From Cyathus striatus (Eukaryota; Basidiomycota; Agaricomycetes; Agaricales; Nidulariaceae), in assembly GCA_025738555.1 (NCBI GenBank), contig JAOVFP010000009.1, forward strand, positions 3,038,001 through 3,102,000: DNA of 64,000 nt, in the 5' to 3' direction. The notes beneath the pieces were generated by a model. That model was not told the DNA's origin. It searched no databases and saw nothing but the letters and a program-made list of their open reading frames with translations. A program made the translations under genes and the position numbers. Positions 45,591 to 56,131 of the stretch are shown here, piece after piece. Position 1 is the first letter of the stretch. Each line of letters opens with the position of its first letter.

Positions 45591-48098
45591 ATGCCAATTA
45601 TGCTGCTCAATGACGACCCCTTGGTACTTGGCGACGGAACTGCCACCAAGCGATGCGGCCCCGTTGATGGAGCCGTTGGCAACAGGACCCCTTTCGAGAT
45701 CGTCAGGGATAGTGTCAATGCGGCCCGGAGCCGATCAGATTGGGGAATGCCCGATTTCATTAGGCCCAGTACCCTTTCCACCCCATCTACTGTATATTTA
45801 GGCTGCAGACGCGATATTCACTCAAATCCCATTGAGGAATTCATCACCATGAATGCCAAGCTCTCTGTCCACAATAGTGAGACAGGCACACATGCAGAGT
45901 TATTTGGACATGCGCACATAACCTTTTATCCAGAGCCGGAACTCGAGCGCGATCGACCGTGGGAATTGAACCTCCCAATGCGGACAGATCTCCAATGGGA
46001 GGCGATCTCTCACTACTATCACACTCAGGACTTCGCCAACCCACATGACGACGCCTCTTTTCATCCTTCCCTTGTCCCAGCTCGTCTAGATCCATTCCGT
46101 GCTCCCCTCCTTCCCGAATTTTCGGATTTTCGCACCTTTTCTGGCAACCGACGACTCGACGAAGACATCGCACATGTGGACCCTGCAAACGACTTTGCAG
46201 ATCACCTCGCCGTCCTCCTCGACCACGACCGTAACGGAGTAATACCCAAACTCAGCAAGATCGCACCCCGAGATATTCAGCTGGTTACTCACGCTGAATT
46301 CGAGCTCTTGCAACGAATTGGAGATGTCATCTTGGGTTTGAGTAGTTCATGGCAGGATGGAATCCCCTTGCCTGAGGACTTGGTTTGGAGGCAAATGGTC
46401 CGGTCTACTGGTAATGGTACATCCTATACTTCGTACCCAGATGTAGAGCGTGTATTTTCGCTTGCACGCAAAACTTGGCCAGAAGAAATGCATGCCGCCG
46501 GCCCTCCTATTGTTGTAGAGGCTCGCCCTGCCTCTCTCATCGTTGATATTCCTACTCTTGACGAGATCGGTTCGGACTGGAGCTCGTCCCCGTCGTACTC
46601 ACCCGTATCGGACCCCTTCCTTACGGACGACGATGCCATGTCCGATATATCAAGTTACAGCTCATTTTCGATTTCTTCCTCCCCAGAACTCGAAAATGCG
46701 GTTTTACCTCTCACTCCTCCTCCCTCTCCTCTCCGTCGCACCCAATCCACTTCAAACATCGTCACTATCAAGAAACCTTTCCACCTGTTTCGATCCCCAC
46801 TCAATTTCGACATGGAAACTAGCTCAGACGAGGATAACATGTCTACTAGTGATGATGAAGAGGATTTCGACATATTTGACTCCCCCCTTCTCCTCGCACC
46901 TCGCACCTCCCCTGTTCCTCTTCCTACCGATGCAAACGAACCCTCGACTAGTGCCGAAGATAACGAACGCGTACATAACACGCTCGTTGACGTCGTCAAC
47001 AATGTAGACACAAAGTCTGAGCCAGCATCATCTACCTCGTCCCCCCTGCCTCCCCTGCCTCTACACACCGCTCAGGACACCGTACCGACGCTCAAACTCA
47101 CGGACCCATCGTCTAATACGCGTACGTTTATGCCGGAGGATCTGTCAACGCCCGTTTTGGCGCCAACGCCAATTTCTGCGCCTCCCCCTTGGTTTTTGCA
47201 CCAATATTCACCCAATAACGTCGTCCCGCCGCCAATTCGGCCGTTGTCATCGCCTGTTCTCTTCCCCCTTCCTCCAGTACCGCCCCCTACGCCTACGCAT
47301 GGACTTTTCAGTCCCCAACAGATGCCGTTGCACGTTTTCTATGTGCAGGAGCCTTCCTACGCTCCTATACCGCCTCCACCCTCTTCCTTTCCCCCCAATT
47401 CGACGCAACGTTACGCACAACCACTCTACATGCGTTCCCCGTCCCCCTCAGCCCTTCCAAACGACTTCGACGCCGCTAGAAACGTTCCAACAAACGTCGT
47501 TCTTCCTCCCGCTTCGTCCCCTGCTGCTATTTCGTTACAGCAATATGCCGTTACACAGGCCTCGGCGGACGTTCTAGCGACGCATCCACACCTTCAAGCA
47601 ACACTTGGGCACACGTTTTGGAATGCAAACGCATATGTACGACCTCCACCACCACAAGTACTCTCGTACTTCGTATCAGGACGCCCTCACTCACCTCCAG
47701 GCTTCATACCACCGGAAATCGAGCGTACACTCGATCCTCGACGCCTCAATACGTCCTCAGTCCCCTCTTCACGCTCCAGCACCCCCGATTCGCTACCTGA
47801 GCTCGTGTACACATCCGACTCGTCTATGGAGGAAGGAGAAATCGAAGATAGTTCCCTCCTTGAAGAGGGAGAAATTTCCGAGCCCCAGGACTTGCATACT
47901 CCGTCCTCTAGTTCGTCCTCCACCCCCTCTTCCTCCTCCTCGCAGCACTTTCGACTCGTCGCACGAGAGCGCGATTTGGCCATTGCAAATCGTCCTCCTA
48001 CCCCCCACCCTGCTCGTATCTCGTCGCCACAATCCCCTATCGACATGGCGCTTTTTCGCCAACATTTTTCGACGTTTCGTGCCCCAGATAGGCCTTAA
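45591..48098 (+). CDS. GC-rich extra ORF between protease and RT, unknown
   Basis: 836 codons in the same frame as the protease end, with its own ATG after a CA-rich, leader-like stretch (CAGCCAGCCACCACAATG). The N-terminal 300 residues look globular (PFEIVRDSVNAARSRSDWG, PWELNLPMRTDLQWEAISHYY, HAEFELLQRIGDVILGL). The rest is Pro/Ser-rich and acidic with a repeated MEEGEIED/LEEGEIS motif. Base composition and codon use shift clearly to GC compared with the AT-rich gag and pol on either side. No domain is recognised. It could be a captured host gene or an old accessory gene. The first 500 bases of the downstream pol frame overlap its end. Confidence 0.6.
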   Translation: MPIMLLNDDPLVLGDGTATKRCGPVDGAVGNRTPFEIVRDSVNAARSRSDWGMPDFIRPSTLSTPSTVYLGCRRDIHSNPIEEFITMNAKLSVHNSETGTHAELFGHAHITFYPEPELERDRPWELNLPMRTDLQWEAISHYYHTQDFANPHDDASFHPSLVPARLDPFRAPLLPEFSDFRTFSGNRRLDEDIAHVDPANDFADHLAVLLDHDRNGVIPKLSKIAPRDIQLVTHAEFELLQRIGDVILGLSSSWQDGIPLPEDLVWRQMVRSTGNGTSYTSYPDVERVFSLARKTWPEEMHAAGPPIVVEARPASLIVDIPTLDEIGSDWSSSPSYSPVSDPFLTDDDAMSDISSYSSFSISSSPELENAVLPLTPPPSPLRRTQSTSNIVTIKKPFHLFRSPLNFDMETSSDEDNMSTSDDEEDFDIFDSPLLLAPRTSPVPLPTDANEPSTSAEDNERVHNTLVDVVNNVDTKSEPASSTSSPLPPLPLHTAQDTVPTLKLTDPSSNTRTFMPEDLSTPVLAPTPISAPPPWFLHQYSPNNVVPPPIRPLSSPVLFPLPPVPPPTPTHGLFSPQQMPLHVFYVQEPSYAPIPPPPSSFPPNSTQRYAQPLYMRSPSPSALPNDFDAARNVPTNVVLPPASSPAAISLQQYAVTQASADVLATHPHLQATLGHTFWNANAYVRPPPPQVLSYFVSGRPHSPPGFIPPEIERTLDPRRLNTSSVPSSRSSTPDSLPELVYTSDSSMEEGEIEDSSLLEEGEISEPQDLHTPSSSSSSTPSSSSSQHFRLVARERDLAIANRPPTPHPARISSPQSPIDMALFRQHFSTFRAPDRP

Positions 48099-48990
48099 AT
48101 ATAGTCCTATCAATAACCACCCATGTCGTACGCTTATACCTTCTAAATTTATATTCAAACTTCGAGTTTTTCCTCATTCTTTCTTTTATAATCCTACTTC
48201 TATTCTGGCAATAGTAATATACCATTTTATTTCTAAGTTTTGCTCCTATGCTTTTGACATTGTCACTTACATATGTGCTTATGACTTCCTCACTTATTCA
48301 TGTCTCATTTTAATTACTTATCTACTGTTGACAGTAAATATATTAGCTAAAATCGCATTTTCGACTTTATTCTATGTTTTAACTTGTAATTTACAAGCTG
48401 GACTTGTAAATATGAGCATAAAATACTTCTTTTCACACTACAATCACACAGAAACAGATATAATAGAAAAATCGAACCGAAGAATTAATTTAAGTTGGCG
48501 CATTTGGACTTTAAGTCCAATGTACTGGCTTAATAATAATAATAATACTGGAACCAGCACAGTGAACTTGAATTTCATCAAGTTCCCTGCGCTGTCACAT
48601 AATAATCTACCTTCAAATCTACACTCTATTAATTTACGACACAATATGACATTACGACGCAACACTCAGTATATTGTTAGCACTTATAAACCACTTTATA
48701 AGTGCAACATATACTATTTTTCACCACTATACCCACAATTACAAGTGCATTTACGACTACTACGACAACTACAAGTACTAAATTTCGAAGGAATAATTAC
48801 ACCACTATACCAGCCTATAAGCCTGTTACCTAACAGTGCTAATTTATCACTCATGGACTTACATATTACACCAAACTCGCTTATACCTATAATATCAAAA
48901 TACAAGTACCAAGTCATTAATGGATCACCATCGCATGTAACTTGGAAATTGAAGTGTAACTTCAATTTCATCAAGTTCCCCGCGCCCACA
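48099..48990 (+). other. AT-rich open stretch leading into pol
   Basis: Very AT-rich, yet the pol frame has no stop through all of it. A segment coding NFIKFPA occurs twice (about 48570-48592 and 48963-48985), so part of the stretch may be an internal duplication. It may be true pol N-terminus or translated leader; the real start is not clear. Confidence 0.4.
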
Positions 48991-51900
48991 CAACCCCCTC
49001 TCTACTGTCACTATACCGAAATTTCCCACACTAGTGATATAGAGGAGGAGGAACCATTCGAAGTTGTAACCAAGTACACACCAGAATATGATGATGAATA
49101 TATTATTTATCCAGAGGATATTACCATAGAAGGACAGACTCTAAAGGCCTTCACTGCATACAAACGAGTTGACAAGAAAGTACACCCTGTATCAACTTCG
49201 TACCCACCAGACTGTGAAGTAACACGTACCATACCAGAGGATCCACTGTTAACTTTATCACCACTGCCTACACATCCACCAGAGTTTTCACCTACTCTGA
49301 AAATAAGCTCAGATCGGATCAAAGAGCTTAATATAAATGGAGATGGATTTCTATGGCCTGAAGAAGATAAACTTTTCAAACATGTCATGGTTCTTAATGA
49401 AGAGGGTATCGCTTTTGAAGATAAAGAGCGTGGTACTCTGAAGGAATCATACTTTTCACCATACATACTCCCAACAGTACCACACACTCCTTGGGAATAC
49501 AAGAACATTCCAATACCTCCAGGGATTGTAGACAAAGTGATCGAAGTATTGAAGCTAAAAATAGAAGCTGGTGTATATGAGCCAAGCCAATCTTCATATC
49601 GATCACGATGGTTCTGTGTCCTGAAGAAGAATGGGAAATTGCGGATTGTACATGATCTTCAGCCGCTTAATCGGGTATCTGTACGAGATGCCGGAATGCT
49701 GCCAATAATAGATGACTTTGTAGAAGGATTCGCAGGGCGTCAATGTTACACTGTCTTCGATTTATTTTGGGGATTTGATGCAAGAAAAATTCATCCCCGA
49801 AGCAGAGATCTTACAGCATTTATGACACCATTGGGACTTCTTCAAATCACATCATTACCCACTGGATACACCAATTCACCTTCTGAATTCCAGAAGTGCA
49901 TGGTTTTTATTTTGCAGGATGAAATACCTCACACTGCAAATATATTTATTGATGATTTACCAATTAAAGGACCTGCAAGTCAGTACCTTAACAGTAAAGG
50001 AGAGCCAGAAACTATAGAAGGAAATTCTGGAATTCGCCGTTTTATTTGGGAACACACTCAAGATGTACATCGCATTATGCACCGTGTTCGCTGCGCAGGA
50101 GCCACATTCGCAGCAAAGAAGGCACAGATTTGCATGCCTGAAGTCCTGATTGTAGGACAGAAGTGCAATGCTCAAGGACACCTTCCTGACATTGAGAAAG
50201 TCAATAAAATTCTCAACTGGCCGAAACTGGAGACACCGCGAGAAGTGAGAAGATTCTTAGGACTATGTGGAACAGTACGAATTTGGATAGAAAACTATTC
50301 CAAATTAGTACGCCCACTATCAGAACTCTATCACATGGATAAGGATTTCATCTGGGATGATAGGCGCCAGGCAGCGTTTGACAAAATTAAGGAACTTGTA
50401 GCATCTGCACCAGCATTACATCCCATAGATTACAAGTCTGATAACCCTGTAATCTTATCAGTTGATTCCAGTTTTGAAGCAACTGGTATCATTCTATCTC
50501 AGATAGATAGTGAAGGAAGACGCCGACCAGCCCGATATGGATCACTACCTATGAGTGAATGAGAATCACGTTACTCTCAACCAAAGCTCGAATTATTTGG
50601 TCTATACAAAGCACTGAGACATTGGAGACTCTACATTATTGGAGTCAAGACTCTTCATGTCGAAGTTGATGCCAAGTACATCAAAGGAATGTTAAATGAA
50701 CCCGATTTACAACCTAACGCCGCTGTCAACCGATGGATCCAGGGCATTTTGATGTTTGATTTCAAGCTTATTCATGTCCCCGCTACAAATTTCAAGGGAC
50801 CTGATGCACTGTCACGTCGTCGCTTAGCTGAAGGAGAAATAGCTGATGATGATGATGACTCTTGGTTGGATGATATTGTGCTTCTCACACTAATTCCTGA
50901 TCGAAACCTAAAAAGTTTCTATCTTACTACACCAGAGAATCCCCCATATGCACCCACATCACTACCATCCTGTTTAGTATCAAGACAAACATATGAACAG
51001 ATGCTAACACAAATTCACCACTTCCTGAAAACCTTGGAGACTCCTATATTTGAAAGTGCACAGAAGAAGCGTCGATTCCTGGCCAAAGCAACCGAATTCT
51101 ATATTAGGGATGGAAAGATGTACAAGCGAAATGGCCGTCAGCCACATTTGTTAGTCATATCAGACCCTGATAAGCGGCTTAGCATTCTAATGCAAGCACA
51201 TGAAAATTTGGGACACCGCGGAGTACAAGCAGTGTATGAAACTTTACGCCGTAGATTCTTCTGGCCACACATGCGCGCAGATGTTCAGCACCATGTGCAA
51301 TCATGTCACCAATGCCAGATCAGAACAGTGAAAACCAAGGAAATACCTCTCACCATATCTGCACCCACCACTATATTCAGCAAGATCTACATCGATATTA
51401 TGGTGATGCCGAAGGCACAGGGATATAAATATATAGTCGCCGCCAGGGATGACTTAACTGGGACCTGTGAAGTGCGCGCGCTTCGCAATGCAAATTCAGA
51501 TCAACTTGCCAAGTTCTTTAAGGAACAGATCTATCACCGATATGGGATACCAATTCAAGTAACCATGGACAATGGCCCGGAAGTACAGAAAGCATTCAAA
51601 ATACTTATGAGTAAATTAGGAGTACCACAGGTTGAAATCTCACCCTACAACAAACATGCAAATGGAGTTGTGGAACGAGGGCATTATACACTTCGTCAAG
51701 CACTGCTGAAGGCATGTGCAGGACAAATAACTAAGTGGCCAGAACATTTGGATGCAGCTGCCTTTGCCGACAGAATCACAATCAGCCGAGTAACAGGGTT
51801 TTCACCTTTTCAATTACTTCATGCCACAGACCCTGTACTACCATTTGATTTGGTGGAATCTACATTTCTTGTAGAAGGATATCGCAGAGGAATGGACACA

Positions 51901-52344
51901 GTGGACCTGCTATCGCTTCGTATTCAACAATTAATGAAGCATGATAAAGACATACAGAGAGCAGCAGAAACATTACGAAAAGCACGTTTCAAATCCAAAG
52001 AACAATTTGAACGTCGCTTCCGAAGAAAACTGCTCAGGGACAACTTTGAACCAGGAGAACTAGTCTTAGTGCGAAATACATGCTATGAGATGCAATTAGA
52101 TCGGAAGAATTATGCCCGTTATTGTGGACCATATGAGGTCATACGAAAAACATATGGAGGAGCATACAAAGTGCAAGAACTAGATGGATCGGTTGCCTAT
52201 TCACACATAGCTGCATTCAGGGTTATACCATACATTCATCGAGATCACTGGTTCATGAAAACAAACAAACATGACCAAAGCGATGATGGGTCCGATTCCG
52301 ATTCAACCTTAGAACCCAGGGAATCAGATTCGGATACCGATTAA
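48991..52344 (+). pseudogene. pol: Gypsy pol: RT, RNase H, integrase with one in-frame TGA
   Basis: The frame is open from upstream of 47605 to 52344 except for TGA at 50560-50562. RT: EAGVYEPSQSSYRSRWF, LPTGYTNSPSEFQ and catalytic NIFIDD. RNase H: VILSVDSSF, then MSE-ESRYSQPKLELFG, where the TGA stands for an expected arginine (CGA to TGA), and VEVDAKYIKGML. Integrase: HENLGHRGV...CHQCQ zinc site; core D (YIDIMVMP), D (TMDNGPEVQ), E (NGVVERGHY); GPY/F module YCGPYEVI...AFRVIPYI. The tail is acidic, with no chromodomain. Relative to the 45591 ORF the frame is +1, so how pol is translated is open (reinitiation, +1 shift or splicing). Related to, but clearly distinct from, the minus-strand element. 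Confidence 0.85.
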
Positions 52345-52445
52345 CAAACCTAAAACCCCGCACTATACCAAATTAAACCAAATGACACCGACCTTCTCAC
52401 TATAATTAGGAGAGCCCCAAATAAGGTTGTGCCCCATCTCCAGCA

Positions 52446-53417
52446 ATGGCCAGCCGCTCTCCCACTCGTTCTTCGCGCACCAACACCACTGCTAGCACTT
52501 TTCTTGCTTCACCCACCACCAGTACCTTCGATCCGTATTTCTTACCCCGCACCTCAGCGCCTTGGCTTTTCAGCCCATTCAGCCTCCTATCCCACGAAGA
52601 CACTCTGTCACCTCCACCCTCCCTTCTTCTGTCTCCCCGCTCCACTATCATCAGTCCCATCTGGAGCAGCAACACTGTTCTCACCGACTATGCTGATATT
52701 ACCAGCATTGAAAGTGACACACAATCCATTCACTCCCATTCATCAACCACATCACTCCCTGATCTCCCTGCTCGTCCAAGCTCCAGCATTATCCGAAACA
52801 GTTCTGCACCAGAACTATCACTATTCCCTCGACCACCCTCACTCATCCCTGTTCCACCCACCATGCCCATTTCCATCCCTTCCGCCATGGACATTGCATC
52901 AGTTTCCTCCACATCACCCTCCCTACCTCCCAAGACCTCGATCCATACAGCCAGCATTGAGCTTGAGGCAAGCCCACGCAGGACCCAAGGACCATCGCTC
53001 CCCTTGTACCACCTGAAGCGCTTATCACACTCTTCACTCCCATGGTTCCTTGACACCCAGGGACTCCCCGTCTTCGAAGTCACCCCCATTGGAGGTGAAG
53101 GCTCATTTTCATTCCACCCATTTACCGCCTTTGCCAGCAATTACACTTTGGACGCTGACCCAACTCCAGCTTATGAGGTGATTCCTTACTCTTCAAGAGA
53201 GTACCTCACTCAGCGACAGGGTTACCAGTACTGGACTGCACAGACTGTCTTTCGCCAGCACCTTTCCAGCAGTCCTGGCCGCATTATCATTCGTGTACCC
53301 AAGGAGAAGGTAGAACAACCAGAAGACCCTTCTCTGGAACTTCTCCAGGACCTCTACCCTACTCGTAGCACTAACAGTATCGTAGAGTTGTTTGAGTGTG
53401 TATTCTGCTGTTGGTAG
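52446..53417 (+). CDS. Extra ORF downstream of integrase, unknown
   Basis: 323 codons, ATG in good context (CAGCAATGGCC), between pol and the right LTR. The first 200 residues are Ser/Pro/Thr-rich (MASRSPTRSSRTNTTASTF). The last 120 look folded (PLYHLKRLSHSSLPWFLD, QGYQYWTAQTVFRQHL, GRIIIRVPKEKVEQ). There is no signal peptide or membrane segment, so it is not an obvious envelope gene. Its composition resembles the 45591 ORF, though no direct homology is seen. Confidence 0.55.
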   Translation: MASRSPTRSSRTNTTASTFLASPTTSTFDPYFLPRTSAPWLFSPFSLLSHEDTLSPPPSLLLSPRSTIISPIWSSNTVLTDYADITSIESDTQSIHSHSSTTSLPDLPARPSSSIIRNSSAPELSLFPRPPSLIPVPPTMPISIPSAMDIASVSSTSPSLPPKTSIHTASIELEASPRRTQGPSLPLYHLKRLSHSSLPWFLDTQGLPVFEVTPIGGEGSFSFHPFTAFASNYTLDADPTPAYEVIPYSSREYLTQRQGYQYWTAQTVFRQHLSSSPGRIIIRVPKEKVEQPEDPSLELLQDLYPTRSTNSIVELFECVFCCW

Positions 53418-53567
53418 ATACATGGCACTGGGACTTCTTTTTTTTTACTTTAGATCAAATTTTAATACATTCATTCACATCGCTTGCCAACTTCAAACCA
53501 CATGTGTTGTTATGACCCTCAAGAAGAAGACCAACTGAGGACAGTTGAAGAATCAGTTCCCCGCGGA

Positions 53568-55008
53568 TGTCGTGGGTGAAACTTGATTAGTCATAAACAC
53601 ACACATATGGCTATATGGCCCGATGTCCGGAATCCACATCATCCGGATCTTTCTGAATACACTACCAAATAATTCTCATGAGGCACTGCTTCTCTAGAAA
53701 CAAACATATGGAAACACAAGCCAATACCCCACTTCTTGGTGACCAATAATCGATACTGTTAAAAATAGGTCACCATTGTTCAAGAACAATGCCTATGCAT
53801 TCGATTACCAAGGACATGCCATTGTTTCTAATAATAGAACTTCATTGTTCTTCACACCCATTGTTCAGAACAATGCCTATGCATTCGCTTACCAAGGACA
53901 TGCCATTGTTTCTAATAATAGAACTCCATTGTTCTTCACACCCATTGTTCAGAACAATGCCTATGCATTCGCTACCAAGGATATGCCATTGTTTCTAATA
54001 ATAGGACTCCATTGTTCTTTTGCACCCATTGTGCAGAACAATGTCCTCCTATTCACCCATTGTCTTCATGCCCATTGTTTGCTGGGATCTATAAATAGAA
54101 TTCCATTGTTCATTGCCAGAACAATGTAATACTATTTCTGTCACCATTGTTCAAGGCCTGACTCATCTCCTGGAACACCATTGTTCTGCACAGCCTCCAC
54201 CTCAAGACAATGGATCCACCATTACCAAATTTGAAGGACAATGCAGGATTGGTTTTGGATAGGATTAGTCAGCAGTAGGAGGAAAAGAGCATAAAAGGAG
54301 AGAGGAATTGAGCCTTAGACAGTAGTTTTATCCATTACCAAATAGCCTGTCACTAGCTAGGATCTTACTCACCAGTCCATCCCCAGTAGTTATTCTTACA
54401 CATTAGATACAGAATCTATTGTGCTTTTCTTCAGTTCTATTATTAACGTAAACGACGCAGCGCAACTCACCGTATAAATAAATTCACAGTAATATCAAAG
54501 TAACTCAACTCAACTCAACGTAACGCAGCTCAACTCAATGTATCGAATCTCAACGTCACTTTTTATCATATCTATTCAGTAACAGCACATATTAGTTTAT
54601 GCGCTGCAGCCACCAAGCTACAGTCAGAAACAACCAAGGCCCTCAACTTCGTTTCGACCTTCACCACAGCACCAATCTTTATATACAGCCTTCGCTGTAC
54701 ATACAAGCTTTCCTAGTGTTTCTAGCAGTTGTTGTTACCATATACAGCTTTAGCCGTATACTCTAGAAACTCCCACAGTTCATCTCTTATTTACAGCCTT
54801 TGCTGTACCACACCAGTCACGGGCCAAGTTCTAAGCAAACCTAGCAAAGCCCCACAGTTCATTGCCCATTTACAGTCTTTACTGTACATCCCATATCATA
54901 GGAGTTTGCAGGAATACATACGATCAGTATCCCTCGACCCCCAGGTGCTAGGTACGAATAAAGTCACTTCCTGCTGAACACCTAAGGTATCTATTACCTT
55001 GAACGACA
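53568..55008 (+). repeat. Right LTR
   Basis: 1,441 bases. Compared with the left LTR I see TGTCGT for TGTCGG at the start and one T missing in GCATTCGC(T)TACC near 53973. Confidence 0.9.
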
Positions 55009-55012
55009 ACGT
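55009..55012 (+). repeat. Target site duplication, right
   Basis: ACGT, pairs with 40281-40284. Confidence 0.65.
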
Positions 55013-55555
55013 CCCTCTGCCCAGTGTCATAGTTTAATTACCTTATCTAGACATATGTCAAACCTGTACAGTACCTTTACAGTACCTAAGAACTCCGCTT
55101 TTCCAGTAGTATATAAGACTCGCAAACTTGATCATGTAGAACCAAGCAATCCTGTATCGATTCCTTCCGCTATCAGTGCTATTTAGCATATTCATGATAA
55201 TCTATTCAATTTCCAAGTGTAAAAACCCAGTGTGATCTAAGCCCTCCCAGGACCTCAAAGAAGCTTAGTTTATTATTAGTGATTACAAGTGAATATTGTG
55301 TTCATCCCTCCCTTGCCCGGAATCACCTTGTGTATTCTGAAGATATCCCCCCGGACTCACCCCTGCTTGATTGTTAGCAAGAGTAAGTGATGACCTTTAC
55401 ATAGTTTTGTAGCTATTACTCCCTAGTAACTGTCTTTGCCCTTTTATATCATAACCACTTTGCTACATGTTAACATCCATTCTGAGCCAGTTACAATCTG
55501 AATGAAACAGTTCATATGCTTTTTATCAGCTTCAAGTTTTGATTATGTGTTTAAG
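55013..55555 (+). other. LTR-like tail of an older element
   Basis: It has a TATATAAG box near 55110 and a C/T-rich, non-coding stretch resembling R-U5 sequence. No partner copy is in the window. Probably the repeat into which the plus gypsy inserted. Confidence 0.3.
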
Positions 55556-55557
55556 TA

Positions 55558-56129
55558 AGGTAGAGGACATCTAAACCTGGCACCCTTATGTAAGCAGCTT
55601 AGTAAGCGCCAAGAGGTGCAAAATCCCTGGGTTTCTGAAAAATAAAAAAATTTAGAGCTCTAATTTTATGAAAGCTCAAGACTACCTAAGCTAGATATGC
55701 ATATAAAGGCCCAAAAATGCAACTATACTAACTAATGCATTGAAAAGTGAACAACACTCTCAGCTTGTACCTTTCGCAATGTCACAAGCTGTGACAAAGC
55801 GTTACTATATATCACATGTTAAATATTACATAATCATAATTGTATTATGTAAGGCGCAAAATGTTCGAAGTCAAAAAATCAAAATGCCTTCCAAACATAT
55901 GGAAATGCATTTATATGATGTTTTATGCCACTTTGTACTCAAAAAAATGTTTCTTAAATTACTCCAGCTGTAGTCAAATTTTCAGAAAATAAATTCCAAC
56001 ATTTTGATCCAATTGTTAAAAGCTATCAAATGTTGGAGTTAGATTTACATATAAATGATGTGTGAGGAAGGAATTTCAGTACGAGATTTGGATTATGTAA
56101 GGGGTGCCAGATTCAGATGTCCTCTACCT
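55558..56129. mobile_element. MITE with 30-40-bp TIRs, flanked by TA
   Basis: Left end AGGTAGAGGACATCTAAACC; the right end is its inverted copy with a few mismatches, covering about 30-40 bases on each side (through GGCACCC and TTATGTAA). TA lies at 55556-55557 and 56130-56131, fitting a Tc1/mariner-type target. The 572-bp interior is AT-rich with no transposase. Confidence 0.8.
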
Positions 56130-56131
56130 TA

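Larger units (their letters stand above)
40285..55008 (+). mobile_element. Giant, recent Ty3/gypsy retrotransposon, 14.7 kb
   Basis: Two LTRs (40285-41726 and 53568-55008) start TGTCG, end GACA and differ, as far as I can see, by one substitution near the start and one deleted T, so insertion is very recent. A 4-bp target duplication ACGT flanks it. Between the LTRs lie PBS, gag, protease, a GC-rich extra ORF of 836 codons, an AT-rich open stretch, RT/RNase H/integrase, and a second extra ORF of 323 codons. Gypsy elements are usually 5-7 kb, so this one is about twice normal. Two in-frame TGAs and a -1 shift make this copy doubtful as an autonomous element despite its youth. Confidence 0.9.

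Noticed and set aside
46655..48158. Long minus-strand frames opposite the GC-rich ORF
   Set aside because: Expected shadows of a GC-rich, Pro/Ser-coding sequence; no domains.
50560..50562. TGA in RNase H as a programmed readthrough
   Set aside because: It lies inside a domain at a conserved Arg, and similar TGAs occur in unrelated genes here; mutation is simpler.
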